From contig CP154954.1 in assembly GCA_039621445.1 (NCBI GenBank), positions 48,029,847 through 48,093,846 on the forward strand: a DNA stretch of 64,000 bases, written 5' to 3'. This DNA comes from Euglena gracilis. Its lineage: Eukaryota; Euglenida; Euglenophyceae; Euglenales. Below the pieces are notes generated by a model. It was given only the letters and a program-made list of their open reading frames with translations. It did no database searches and had not been told where the DNA came from. Made by a program: the position numbers and the translations under genes. How positions within the stretch are numbered: the first letter of the stretch is position 1; each line of letters opens with the position of its first letter. Of the stretch, positions 21,943-32,190 are shown one piece after another.

Positions 21943-23269
21943 CCGGAGGGATGAAAATACCGCTCTGCATTATTTACCGGTTGGATTAATACCGAAGTGA
22001 TTTTTGAACGGAATTAATCCGAGCGATAACGGAGGCAGAGCGTATTTTGTCCGGTGGTATTAGGCGCAGGCTGTTCGCGAAGAAGAGCAACTCCTGATTC
22101 ACCTGTCGTTTCACACAAAATGTCGGATCACCTGTATGCCATCATTTGAACTGGTTCAAGCTGCACAGTTGGTCTCAGAGTTCCGTCCCGGACTTGTTTC
22201 AATTGGCCTGACTTCATTCTGTGCCTACAACCTTTTTCCTGAAGCTGCTGGAATCCTGTGGTCCAAGCCTCTCCACTTACAGATGGTGACCACTTCTTTA
22301 CGACCCTGGGATTCCTCGCCAGCAACACGGCCGCATCTACCCGCCACCTGTTGTCCGCCAGTCCACAAGTTACCAGAACCGCCTTCTTTCTGTATTTGGC
22401 TGTGGCCCTGTTCTGGTGCCAGTGGCTGTGCTGTGGTTGGCCCTGGCCCCCCCATGGTCCACGACGGTCATACACCGGTGGCCTGGGGATGTGCGCCTGG
22501 CCGGGCCTTTTACTGGACCACTACTCCTACATGGTCATCCACCACAGCTGCAGCAGTAAATGTCACTGGCCTGCATACTTTTTGCCTTGTGCATTGTGCT
22601 GCGTCCTTTTCCCAGTGCTGTAAAACTCTTGCCGTAAAACATTCTGGTACATCTTTCAGCCTTCCCCACCCAATTTCCCCCAGATTTGGGACCCTTCAAC
22701 TCTGAGAGGGATGTCGCCATCCCAAAAACTCGCTTCTGTGGCAGATGCCCCCGCTTGTGGGACAAGGCTCTCAGAACACTAACTGCCCCACCCCTGTCCC
22801 AGCTAAAGGAAAACGTAGTTTGGGCATCCCCCTATACCCCAAAATTTTTTAAAAAGGCAACGAAACGAATTTTTTTTTCAATTTTTTAAACCTGCTCCCC
22901 CCCCCCAGGGGCTGCATTCGGCTGCCTGGGGGGGGGGGCCGGGGGGATTGTGGGGGGTCCTGAGGGGTGTCCCTTGATTTTTTAAGACCCCAAGGCCCCG
23001 CCCCCCAAGGCGGTGAGGGGGTGAGGTGAGGGGGTTTTCCTTTCCCCACTGTTGCGGAAAAAAACATCACAAAGAACAAACACTGGATAGAAAAAGTGTT
23101 CGGCGCGGGGTTCGTGTCGTGCAAAACGCCAGCTGCATGATCACGCTTACCATACCTTGCTTTTTGAAGAGCGGAATTAATCCGCGCGGACACGCTCTGA
23201 TGGCGTGATTAATCCGTTCGGTATTTATCCCTTCGGTATTCGTGCCAGGCGGTATTTTCATCCCTCCGG
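21943..23269. mobile_element. TA-flanked TIR transposon (CCGGAGGGATGAAAATACCG ends)
   Basis: CCGGAGGGATGAAAATACCGC at the left is exactly inverted at the right (ends 23269), and both ends abut TA, as expected for a TA target duplication in the Tc1/mariner superfamily. Subterminal GGATTAAT, CGGAATTAATCCG and TACCGAA words repeat in both arms. The interior is 1.1 kb and GC-richer, with unassigned open frames (best plus frame 22136-22705). A C/G-run insertion sits at 22895-22945. Confidence 0.8.
22136..22705 (+). CDS. Unassigned open frame inside the TA-flanked element
   Basis: 190 residues, starting MPSFELVQAAQLVSEF and ending SPRFGTLQL. Proline, serine and cysteine rich, with no transposase signature (no recognisable DDE or helix-turn-helix). 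Competing frames exist on both strands over 22128-22765, so strand and frame are uncertain. Confidence 0.2.
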   Translation: MPSFELVQAAQLVSEFRPGLVSIGLTSFCAYNLFPEAAGILWSKPLHLQMVTTSLRPWDSSPATRPHLPATCCPPVHKLPEPPSFCIWLWPCSGASGCAVVGPGPPMVHDGHTPVAWGCAPGRAFYWTTTPTWSSTTAAAVNVTGLHTFCLVHCAASFSQCCKTLAVKHSGTSFSLPHPISPRFGTLQL

Positions 23270-23294
23270 TATGGTGAAGTTCACTATTGGGGCT

Positions 23295-24060
23295 CTAGAG
23301 GTGTTCTTTTGCCAAAAGTGGCCCAAAATGGACATTTTCCCCCCAATTTTTTGCATATTCACCCCGATTGGGGGGTTCTGGAGCCATTTGGGTGGGTTTT
23401 GACTGGTGTTGAGGTGATTTGGACAAAAGTTTTTTTCAGGGGGGGGACTTAAAAACGTGTTCAGCCCGCCAAATGCCTGCCCTGAAATTCGTGGTCATGA
23501 ACACGTTTTCCATGAGGGCATTTGTGGCAAAGACGCGTTTTCCATTAAACCCCCCCCAAAAATAAGACCCGGGTCTTATTTTTGGGTCCGTTGCTGGAAA
23601 CCTCCAGGGGGGGTCTTATTTTGGGGGGGGTCTTATTTTTGGATTTTTTCTTGACCGACCCGAGCCCGAAAAAAACATCATTTTTCAGGTTCCCAAAAAC
23701 ACTGAAAATTTTCCTTCGGCGCTTCGCGCCACATGTAAATTTGTGTAAGTTGACATTTAGCATGCTTTTTGCACTTAACACAAACGCGCGCTGGTTCTCC
23801 TAAACCCCAATGTCGAGCCTCCCTCGCGAGGATTGCGGGGTTTGTGCCGCGGCGCAGAGGGCAAATGACTGGCAGCCCAGCCTGTGTGTGAAATTTGGGT
23901 TTTTGGCAATTTCTCAGGGAAAATTTTCACTGTCAGGGGGGGACTTATTTATGGGAGGGGGTCTTATTTTTGGATTTTTGCTCGATCGGCCCAGGGGGGG
24001 TCTTATTTTGGGGGGGGGTCTTATTTTTTGGGGGGGTCTTATTTTTGGGGGGGGTTTAGG
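23295..24060. repeat. Dispersed repeat plus AATAAGACC C/G-run fold-backs
   Basis: 23295-23445 duplicates 12155-12310. 23455-23515 is an AACGTGTTCAGCCCGCC...GAACACGTTTTCC unit seen again at 30055-30110 and 35025-35085. 23550-23650 and 23935-24058 carry GGGGGGTCTTATTTTT words in direct and inverted orientation. Confidence 0.7.
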
Positions 24061-24178
24061 GCATCTGTGGCAATGACACGTTCTCCATTAAGGCATCTGT
24101 GGCAATGACACGTTTTCCATTAAGGCATCTGTGGCAATGGCACGTTTTCCATTAAGGCATCTGTGGCAATCAAAAAAT
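24060..24178. repeat. 32-bp tandem array (GGCATCTGTGGCAATGACAC unit)
   Basis: Three to four units of 32 bp: GGCATCTGTGGCAATGACAC followed by GTTTTCCATTAA. The same unit flanks recombinase copies B, C and D at 26122-26205, 26668-26788, 27476-27562, 27755-27815, 32112-32190 and 34583-34788. Confidence 0.9.
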
Positions 24179-24228
24179 CGCTGTCATGAAAATTCGGCGA
24201 GAGGTTGAGAGGCCGGGTGGTCCTCTAC

Positions 24229-24282
24229 CCTAGACTAGGTAGGTCTAGACTAGACTAGACTAGACTAGGTAGGTCTAGGGGG
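24229..24282. repeat. TAGAC/TAGGT short palindromic tandem
   Basis: GTCTAGACTAGACTAGAC flanked by CTAGGTAGGTCTAG. It interrupts the 3' part of copy C relative to copies B and D. Confidence 0.8.
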
Positions 24283-24972
24283 GCACTCTACAACACAAGA
24301 AACGGCCAGAGGTTGCCTTTGAGCAATACGACAGGGAGTGTTAGACGTCACGGAAAACGACACGCTTTACACAAAAAAGAGCCATACTTTGGTGGCCGCC
24401 GCAAATCTTGGCAATGAAAATGGTATGCCAAACCGCAGGCGTCACACACCACGCTCCACACGATTTAAATTTTTGGGAATGGCAACACCACAAAAACCAC
24501 ATTTGTCCTGTTTTATAGGCAGTCGGGACACAGCACGAGGTCGGGGGGGGGGGGTTGGCGCTCTGCAAAAGGCAACACAACTCCCTTGGTCGTGGTTTTG
24601 CGGACTGCCCGAGCGACGGCATTCACGTATGTATGAAAAGAGGTTGCCGAACGATTCCCTGAAACAAATATGCTTCCCGACTGCTGCGCACGTTGAGCCA
24701 CACATTGTTCAATGACGCTCGCCTCATTGAACAACAGGCTGGGTTCCAGCTCCCATCCCGTCCAGGCAACAAAGAAATCATCCAGCTCAGGATAAGATGC
24801 TTGCCGATGTTGACACTGTTTGGCGAACTCCAAACAATTGGCAACAGTAGCAAGCTCTGCACCTACGGAGTCAGACTTTTTCTTCGTGTTGCCCTGTGCC
24901 AGCAAGGTGCCATGAAGAGGGTCAACCTTCGACTTCTTGGCATCTTGCTGGTATCCCGCGAGAGCAGCCAGG

Positions 24973-26014
24973 GGGGGTGTTGGGGACGCGGGGGGGACGT
25001 GGGGGGGGGGACGCGGGGGGGGGCGGGGGCGGGGGCACCACCATTCTGGGTGCTATGCTGGCATTTTTTTTGATTTTTTTTTAAAAAGCAAAAAAAAATG
25101 TTTTTTTTAAAAAGCAAATTGGCAAAAAAGGGTTGTTTTTAAAATGCAGTTTTACAATGCATTACCATCTCCTTGTTCTGCCCAACACACCTTCACACCC
25201 ATCCTATTTCTTCCATTTCTATTTTTTGGGGTACTTGTTCGCTGTATTCATCCCCAAAACCACGACCCCCAAACGGCAGACCCTAACCCTAACCCTAATC
25301 AAGGTTGTCGGCTCTTTTTTTTTGAAACAAAAAACATTTTTTTTAAAAAACATGTTTTTTTAAAAAAAATAAAAAGACGTCATAGAGGGTTTGGATGAAA
25401 GTTTTTTTCTTAAGAAAACAGTGATTTTTCATCTCTGCATCCTTCGAAGTCTGCAAAGGGTGCTGGCTTTCACAACTGCGACACCTTGCCAACCACATCT
25501 TTTTGGGATGAGGATCTGGAAAACTAAAAAACGTCACTTTTGATGACCAAAAAAATGACTTTTGACCTTTTTCCTCAAAAAAATGGCCATTTCGAAGGAA
25601 AAAGCTCAATTTTTGTTTTTTAAAACAAACATGTTTTTTTGTTGTTTTTTTGAAGAAGAAAAAAAACGTCAACCCTGACCCAAACCCTAACCCTAACCCT
25701 AATCTTAACCCAAACCCGATTCCTTAAAGAACAAAAATTGAGGGTTTGGGCTAGGGTTGGGGTTAGGGTAAGGGTTAGGTGGGGGTCGTAGGCGGGGAGC
25801 AAACAAATGTCGTTTTTTGTTGGGCAAGGATAAAATTTTGATTTCTCACTTGTTTTTGCAATGTTCTTTTCCTTTCTCCGCTCTTCATTTCATCACAGCA
25901 AGCATGCCGGGACATTGCAGAAAAGCCTCTTCAAAAAAGGACACCAAGCCACTTGGTGGGGACGCGGGGGGGGACGCGGGGGGGGGATGCGGGGGGGACA
26001 CGGGGGCACAACCC
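24973..26014. mobile_element. 1.04-kb insertion in copy C with CCAGG duplication
   Basis: Comparison with uninterrupted copies B and D places the insertion exactly: CCAGG occurs on both sides (24968-24972, 26015-26019) but once in B and D. Ends begin GGGGGTGTTGGGGACGC and finish GGGGGCACAACCC, a short imperfect inverted repeat, with GGGGACGCGGGGG repeats at both ends. Inside are T/A-run fold-backs, CCCTAACCCTAA tracts (25279, 25685, 25755) and an ATG after a CATTTCATCACAG acceptor at 25904 (MPGHCRKASSKKDTKP). Confidence 0.75.
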
Positions 26015-26121
26015 CCAGGAACAGGTCCGTCCTAGGGGGAGGTGGCAAAAGACCATTCACAAAGTTTGCCGTGCGTTTAGCCATAGTGGGAGGGCTGTGA
26101 AAAAAAAAGGGGGGGAAAGGG

Positions 26122-26205
26122 GGGGGGGTACCACGTTTTCCATCAGGGCATCTGTGGCAATGACACATTTTCCATTAAGGCATCTGTGGCAATGACACGT
26201 TTTCG
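26122..26205. repeat. 32-bp array upstream of copy C
   Basis: About two and a half units of the GGCATCTGTGGCAATGACAC family, orientated like 24060-24178, so copy C is bracketed by the same array on both sides. Confidence 0.85.
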
Positions 26206-26227
26206 CCACAATTTGTGTATAAAAAGT

Positions 26228-26400
26228 CGGCGGTTTTGACCCGTTAGTACATTAGAGTGGGAGTCGGCCGACTAGTCGGCCGACTACCCACTACCCCCCC
26301 CCCCCCGTCTCGCCGACTAGCTACCGACCAATTGGTCAGCCGACCAAGTTGGCCGACTACCCACTACCCCCCCCCCAGTCTACCGTTTGGCACTGCGGTC
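26228..26400. repeat. GTACATTAGAGTGGG / CCGACTAG mini-element, copy 2
   Basis: Same order of modules as 12320-12520: GTACATTAGAGTGGG, GTCGGCCGACTAGTCGGCCG, ACTACCCACTACC with a long C run, and CAGTCTACC. Confidence 0.75.
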
Positions 26401-26493
26401 GCCCCCCCCCCCGAGATTTTGGGGGAAGATTTTTTTTTTGCCTCATCGTCCTGAAACCACATTTGGTGTTTTCTTGCTTCTTGCTCACAGCCA

Positions 26494-26680
26494 ATGGATG
26501 TATCAGTGCCCAATGCATCTGCCACCTCATCTGGAAGGAAGTTCTTGAGCAGTTGGAAAAGTACATTTCCTTGGCTGATTCACGATGACCACCTTGATGC
26601 AGCATTCTGCTCCATTTGCAAAGGGGCCGTTTCTTTGCACCTCCCATTCAGGTCCGATTTTGTCATTGCCACAGATGCCC
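26494..26680 (+). pseudogene. hAT-type (TTF-like) zinc-finger exon
   Basis: An ATG lies three bases after an acceptor (CTTCTTGCTCACAG). Reads MDVSVPNASATSSG, then RKFLSSWKSTFPWLIHDDHL and DAAFCSICKGA. The W-x3-FPWL ... FC-x2-C pattern is the TTF-type zinc finger at the start of many hAT-superfamily transposases. The coding sequence breaks at about 26680, where the 32-bp array begins, so only the first finger survives. Confidence 0.55.
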
Positions 26681-26788
26681 TAATGGAAAACGTGTCATTG
26701 CCACAGATGCCTTAATGGAAAACGTGTCATTGCCACAGATGCCCTCATTGAAAACTTGCCTAACCACAGATGCCTTAATGGAAAACGG
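26668..26788. repeat. 32-bp array upstream of copy B
   Basis: Four units in the orientation TGCCACAGATGCCTTAATGG, immediately before the acceptor and ATG of copy B. Confidence 0.9.
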
Positions 26789-26821
26789 CACCCCCCCCCC
26801 TTTTTCCGCAGCCTTCCCACT

Positions 26822-27440
26822 ATGGCTAAACGCACGGCTAACTTTGTGAATGGTCTTTTGCCACCTCCCCCTAGGACGGAACTGTTCCTGGCTGCTCTCG
26901 CGGTATACCAGCAAGATGCCAAGAAGCCGAAGGTTGACCCTCTTCATGGCACCTTGCTGGCACAGGGCAACACAAAGAAAAAGTCCGGCTCCGTGGGAGC
27001 AGAGCTTGCTGCTGTTGCCAACCGTTTGGAGTGCGCCAAACTGTGTCAACATCGGCAAGCCTCTTATCCTGAGCTGGATGCTTTCTTTGTTGCCTGGACG
27101 GGATGGGAGCTGGAACCCAGCCTGTTGTTCGATGAGGCGAGCGTCATTGAACAATGTGTGGCTCAACGTGAGCAGCTGTCGGGAACTTTGTTCGTTTCAG
27201 GGACTCGTTCGGCAACCTCTTTTCAGACATACGTGAATGCCGTCGCTCGGGCATTCCGCAAAACAACGACCGATGCCCTCAAAGTATGGCTCTTTTTCGT
27301 GTAAAGTGTGTCGTGTTCCGTGATGTCTGCCACTCCGTGTTGTTGTGCTCCAAGGCAACCCAGCCTTCTGCCGTGTTGTAGAGTGGCCCCGACCCACCTC
27401 ACTCGTTGAGGACCACCCGGCCTCGCAACCGCCCGCCGAT
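26822..27440 (+). pseudogene. Tyrosine-recombinase/PHD family element, copy B
   Basis: ATG at 26822 follows an acceptor (TTTTTCCGCAG). 160-residue frame to 27304: MAKRTANFVNGLLPPPPRTE, VDPLHGTLLAQGNTKKK, LDAFFVAWTGWE, LLFDEASVIEQC and YVNAVARAFRKTT. At TTTDALKVWLFFV it jumps directly to the KVWLFF region, so the linker and most of the PHD finger present in C and D are deleted. It then continues through GTAGAGTG into TCACTCGTTGAGGACCACC (27401-27420), shared with D. It is bracketed by 32-bp arrays (26668-26788, 27476-27562). Confidence 0.55.
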
Positions 27441-27475
27441 TTTTCATGACAGCGTTTTTTTGCTTTTTACTCAGG

Positions 27476-27880
27476 GTTGCCACAGATGCCCTAATGGAAA
27501 ACGTGCCTGACCATAGATGCCTTAATGGAAAACGTGTCATTGCCAAAGATGCCCTCATTGAAACCGTGTTTGGGCCGATTTCGAGACTTTGAAAGTCTTA
27601 AATCTTCGCCCAAAACACGGTTTCAAACAAGAACAGTGTTTTGGGCCAAGGTTTTAGGGGGGCCCAGGGGCGACCACGGCGCCTTCGGCGCCGCGGTCCC
27701 CGCCCCTAGGCTCCCCCTAACTCTTGGTCCAAACACAGTTCTTGACGCAGAAAACGTGCCTAACCACAGATGCCTTAATGGAAAACGTGTCATTGCCACA
27801 GATGCCCTCATTAAAACCTATTTTCTGGGCCCGACGCCTGTCTTGAAATTCTACTGACATTAAACGATTTCAGGCTGAAA
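27476..27880. repeat. 32-bp units with a 150-bp GCGCCTTCGGCGCC fold-back inserted
   Basis: Units of the GCCACAGATGCCYTAATGGA family at 27476-27562 and 27755-27815. Between them is a fold-back (27565-27750) with inverted CAAAACACGGTTTCAA / GAACAGTGTTTTGGGCC words around GGCGCCTTCGGCGCCG. Confidence 0.8.
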
Positions 27881-27889
27881 TTGTTTATG

Positions 27890-29850
27890 TCGGTCGATTT
27901 CCATTCAGGCGCCCGTTTATGAAAGTCGATTTCCATTCAGGCGCCCGTTTATGAAAATCGATTTCCATTCAGGCGCCCGTTTATGACAGTCGATTTCCAT
28001 TCAGGCGCCCGTTTATTGAAAGTCGATTTCCATTCCATTGAAATCTGTTGCTAGTCAGATTGGGAATTTTTAGTGATTTTTTGGACATTTTGTATTTCCA
28101 TTTTTTTCGACATTTTTGGTCCTATGGGGTTGTGGAGGAGTTATGGATCAGACAAAAACCAAATTTTGGGGCCAGGTGATCACAGCTGGCTGAACTTTGG
28201 ATGGAACAGACGGAAGGACGGTGCTTAAGATTATTATTTTCTGGATCTTCAGAAAAAGCATTCGGCATATTTGTCCTGAACCAGTTGTCATCACTGGTCA
28301 TCTAAAAGAAAAGCTTTCGGGTGAGGAGTTATTTGGCAATGTCAACCCTATTTTCTGCGCTCGACGCCTGTATTGCAATTATATTGACATCATCGGATTT
28401 CGGGCCAAGGCTGTGTTCATAGCAAAAGGCTGTGTTCATGGCTTTGGTCAAAATCTGTGTTTGTAATAAAACGCAGACTCTGGCCTGAGTCTCTGTTTCG
28501 AAACGCTGAGTCTGTTATTCGGCCTGAGTCTGCGTTTCGAAACGCAGACTCAGGTCAGAGTCTGCGTTTAAGAAGCAGTTCTTGATATAGAGATTGAAAA
28601 AAAGAAAAAAGCATTCCGAAAAAAAGAGACAAAATGTTGATCGACATTAACAGGTTTCAGGCTGAAACTGAAAATGTCCCAAAACGGAACAAAAAGGCAT
28701 TTCCAAGACATCGGAAACCGTTTAAGCCGGCGTTTGAGACGCCGGGCTCAGGACAGAACCGGCGTCCCCCCCCACGGGCTTCCGGACGCCGGTTCTGTCC
28801 TAAAGCCCGGGGTTAGGAACGCCGGCTTTGTCCAAAGCCCGGCGTCCGGTTTTCATTCCTAAAAATGTCACCAAAAGTGCCCAAAAGTGGCCCTAAGGTG
28901 CTGGTATGAGTGTTTCAACCATCAAGGACAATGAATTTTGCCATCTGGGGACCAGTGGGGTGGATATCCAAATTTGGTGAAAATTGGCCCAGATTTGGAA
29001 ATAGAGTACCGTGCAGCGTGGAAAGATCTGATGAGCACCGCTGGTCGTCTGTTGAAAAGAGCTTTCGATCGAGGGGTAACTTGGTACCCTAACGTTGCAC
29101 GCAGCCCGAGATACGCTCGCGATCGTCGGATCGGCCAGAATCTGAGTCGAAATTTGTCGCAATTTTCAGTGATTTTTGGTTTAAGATGCTTAATAAACCT
29201 TAGAGAAACGTTTTTCCTCTTCGAATCAACGACCTGAGGGCCTTGGAGGGGCACCAGAGTTGTGAAATTAGGATTCCCCACTGACAGAAAATAAGAGCTC
29301 CAGGCGACGTGGCTGAATTTGGTGGTGATCGCCAGTCGTCTGATGAAAAGAGCTTTCGATTGAGGGGTGAGTTTGTACTTGGACGATTGACACAGCCAGA
29401 AATACCCTCGCGATCGCCGGAATTTGGTGAAGTGCAAAGTGGTGTGACATTGCAGATCAGTGGTCGGAGATTGGTCCTGGGAGTGTCCTTTGGCCGAAGG
29501 GTGGGGACGCCGGTTCTGTCCTGAGCCCGGCGTCTCTAAAACGCCGGCTTAAACAAGAGGTCTCGGACGCCGGTTCTGTCCAAAGCCCGGCGTTCCAAAC
29601 GCCGGTTCCGTCCTTCGGACGGAACCGGCGTTTGGAACGCCGGGCTTTGGACAGAACCGGCGTCCGACACCTCTTTTTTGTAGTAATGTCAGTCAATTTC
29701 CATTCAGGCGCCCGTTTATGACAATCGATTTCCATTCAGGCGCCCGTTTATGAAAGTCGATTTCCATTCAGGCGCCCGTTTATGAAAGTCGATTTCCATT
29801 CAGGCGCCGTTTATGAAAGTCGATTTCCATTCAGGCGCCCGTTAATGGGC
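27890..29850. mobile_element. Element bracketed by 32-bp GTCGATTTCCATTCAGGCGC arrays
   Basis: Five direct units at 27890-28045 and five at 29690-29848 (unit GTCGATTTCCATTCAGGCGC plus CCGTTTATGAAA). Inside each array is a palindrome cluster with GACGCCGGTTCTGTCC arms (28722-28855 and 29508-29672, the latter with a GTCCTTCGGAC centre). AACGCAGACTC palindromes lie at 28480-28575. The core 28870-29480 carries two ~85-bp GAAAAGAGCTTTCGAT repeats. No convincing protein. Confidence 0.75.
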
Positions 29851-29942
29851 CAAAAACCACTTTTTTGACCATATTTTCGTCCAGGCGGTTCGGTCGAATG
29901 AATATCAAGACAAGCGTAGGGCCCAGACAAAATAGGTTTTAG

Positions 29943-30050
29943 AAAAATCGACCGACACTAACAGATTCAGCAGGGGCGCCGGGCGCGTCGCTTCGCTCGC
30001 TCGCGCCCGGCGCCCCTGCTGAATCTGTTAGTGTCGGTCGATTTTTGTAT
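29943..30050. repeat. Near-perfect hairpin, about 48-bp arms
   Basis: AAAAATCGACCGACACTAAC at the left pairs with GTTAGTGTCGGTCGATTTTT at the right, with GGGCGCCGGGCGCG inner arms around TTCGCTCG. It is followed by TATAGAAAACGTGTTCATGACC, like the hairpin-plus-element joins at 13501, 32024, 32910 and 54327. Confidence 0.95.
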
Positions 30051-30184
30051 AGAAAACGTGTTCATGACCACGAATTTCAGGGCAGGCATTTGGCGGGCTG
30101 AACACGTTTTTTAAGAAAAAAGTAAAAAAATCAAAAAAAACAAAAGGAAAAATTCATTGAAAAAACTCGTTATGAAACTCCCAA

Positions 30185-30690
30185 ACCATACTTTGAATCC
30201 TACTAAGTTCAAAAACTGCCAAAAATGGTCAAACATTCAAAAATGCAACAAAAATAGAATTTTATGACTTTTTTTCATTTTTGTGGAAGGAAGTTTTTGG
30301 CAGAAATTACCCAGAAGTTCAATGTGTTTCCATCCATTTTGAGTCAAATTTACCGAATCAAATTTTGAGGGGGGGGGGCTTAAATTTCCGAAAAGGGGGG
30401 GGGGGTAATGCGGTTGATTGGAGGTCGGCCTGACCTCCAATGGTCGATAAGCCACAGCCAACGGTCGGCCCGACCTAGGTCGGCCCGACCATGGTCGGTA
30501 CGACCTCCGGGATCGTCATAGCCAATCATCTGCACGGAGCCCCAGAAGTTGCCAAAAATCATTGAGAATGTGCATTCAAAATTTTTTTCATACAAACCCC
30601 AGTGGGCGTTTTTTTTGTTTTTGTTAAAAAAACAATGTTAGAATTAAAAAAAAACAAAAAAAACAACGGCAAAAAAAACAGGCCGGCCCA
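30185..30690. repeat. AT-rich dispersed repeat, copy 1
   Basis: Colinear with 41865-42145: CCATACTTTGAATCCT, AAAAACTGCCAAAAATGGTC, GTGGAAGGAA, GGCAGAAAT, and T-run/A-run arms ending near ACTATG. A GGTCGGCCCGACC palindrome cluster is inserted at 30420-30510. Confidence 0.75.
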
Positions 30691-30769
30691 CTATGAAGTG
30701 GCCCTCCGGGGTCCGGCCAAGGTCCGGCCGGAACATGGATAAAAATTTTTGCACCATGCCCCCCCCCCC

Positions 30770-30980
30770 AGTTACCCCCACCCCTCCTCAAAGTGACCCC
30801 CCTTAGAGTGGCCAAAATTTTTTTGGCAAATTTGGTAACCCCACCCTCAAAGTGGCCACTTTCTTTTGGCGCCGAAGGCACCGAGGCCCAAAAATTGACC
30901 CCCCCCCCAAAGTGTCCCCTCCCCCAGAGTGGCCGTTTTGGGTTCCCGTGGTGCCACTTTGAGGGGGGGGGTGAGGGTAG
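30770..30980. repeat. AAAGTGGCC C/G-run fold-back, copy 1
   Basis: AAAGTGACCCC, GTGGCCACTTT, TTTGGCGCCGAAGGC and inverted CACTTTGAGGGGG words. Same interior as 48060-48270 and 58440-58630, including a GGCGCCGAAGG-type hairpin. Confidence 0.8.
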
Positions 30981-30999
30981 TCACCCCCCCCCTTATTGG

Positions 31000-32020
31000 T
31001 CACCTTTGGGCCCCAGGCAAAAACAATTTTTTCGAAGGGAAATATTTTTCTTTGAAAAAGGGCCGATTTGGGCCGTCAGAATTTTTTTGCTGGTTGCCAT
31101 CCATGAAAAGTGCCCTGGAATGCCCAAAAACAACCTTGAAACCCCCAAGACTTGGGGCAGGGGGCAAAAGTTGGGCATAAATTGCCCCCCCCCCCCCAAG
31201 TACCCCCCTGTTAGTCACCCTTGGCCAAATTCACCTCCCAAGGGGGTGACTAACTGGGGGGGGGGGGCACGGTAAGTTAAATGGTCATAAAACACCTGAT
31301 TTTTTCCGAAAAAAATTTGACCTGATGGGAAAAAGGGTGTAGATCACAAATTTCACACAAAAATTCCCCCCCAAAAATGGTGGGGGTGCTATCGAAATTT
31401 TGTTTTCCGACCCCCCCCCCTAAGTGACCCCCCCCAAGTGGCCCTCTGGGGCAGGGGTGTAGAAGTAATTTTTTCTCGGGGGGGCGAGATCCTTGACAAA
31501 TGCCTAATGTAACCATTGTTTTTTTTTTCGCCGCCCACAGGACGGCAAGACGGCAGTGCTTTTTTGAAAGATGGCATTGAATGTGACAAAAAAATGTGGT
31601 AATTTCTGTCATGGCACAATCCACCACAATTTCGACTTTCAAGCCGCTCAACGGGCAGCAAGAGACGATGATGCCTTTCGTGGGGGTGGTTTGGGGGGAA
31701 CACCACATTTTTGGTGGCAACATTAGGAATCACCGAGCTGGAATTTTGGGGGGAAAATTCACAAATTAGGAATCCCCACACCTGAAATTAGGATTTTGAC
31801 ACCAAATTATAATCACCAAGCCCAAATTTGAAAAATTTACGCCTCAAAATCAAGAATCTGCCTGAGAATTTTATCAAATTAGGAATCACCGGCCAAAATC
31901 TTTCCCCACAAAATTTCGTCAAAAAGGGTCCTTGTTCGAGGCACGGGGGGGAGGGGGTCACGGGGGAACACCCCTGTGTTTTGGGATTTCTATACACAAA
32001 TTGTGGCTGAGCCCAGATTT
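31000..32020. other. Repeat and AT-rich sequence, no gene recognised
   Basis: Contains a TTAGTCACC C/G-run fold-back (31180-31270), an AAGTGACCCC C-run (31405-31460) and several AATTAGGAATC words (31725-31890). Open frames are short and unsupported. Confidence 0.45.
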
Positions 32021-32023
32021 CAG

Positions 32024-32110
32024 CCTGAAAACGTGTTCAGCCAGGGGGCCCCCGAAGGGGGCCCCCTGAACACGTTTTCAGGCTGAAATCTGGGCTCAGC
32101 CACAATTTGT
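32024..32110. repeat. Hairpin with CCCCC-GAA-GGGGG centre
   Basis: AAATTGTGGCTGAGCCCAGA at the left and its inverse at 32088-32110, with inner GAAAACGTGTTCAG arms. It directly precedes the 32-bp array upstream of recombinase copy D. Confidence 0.95.
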
Positions 32111-32111
32111 T

Positions 32112-32190
32112 TGAAAACGTGCCGAACCACAGTTGCCTTAATTGAAAACGTGTCATTGCCACAGATGCCCTCATTGAAAACGTGTCACCC
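32112..32190. repeat. 32-bp array upstream of copy D
   Basis: About two and a half units of the GCCACAGATGCC..GAAAACGTGTCATT family between the hairpin and the acceptor of copy D. Confidence 0.85.

Larger units (their letters stand above)
24225..26100 (-). pseudogene. Tyrosine-recombinase/PHD family element, copy C (interrupted)
   Basis: Minus strand. The start (26085-26020: MAKRTANFVNGL-like words, PPPPRTDLF) is separated from the rest (24972-24355) by the insertion at 24973-26014. The rest reads VDPLHGTLLAQGNTKKK, LEFAKQCQHRQ, LDDFFVAWTGWE, LLFNEASVIEQC and YVNAVARAV. After frame changes a PHD-like finger follows at about 24515-24355: KCGFCG, CDACGLAYHFHCQDL and KYGSFLCKACR, giving C-x2-C, C-x2-C-x4-H-x2-C and C-x2-C. 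The catalytic recombinase domain seen in copy E is absent here. Confidence 0.55.

Noticed and set aside
24060-24178. CRISPR-like repeats at the GGCATCTGTGGCAATGACAC units
   Set aside because: Units are directly adjacent without spacers and occur as dispersed single units elsewhere.
27890-28045. CRISPR array
   Set aside because: 32-bp repeats with no unique spacers, no cas genes, and a eukaryotic context; it is a plain tandem array with a partner array at 29690.
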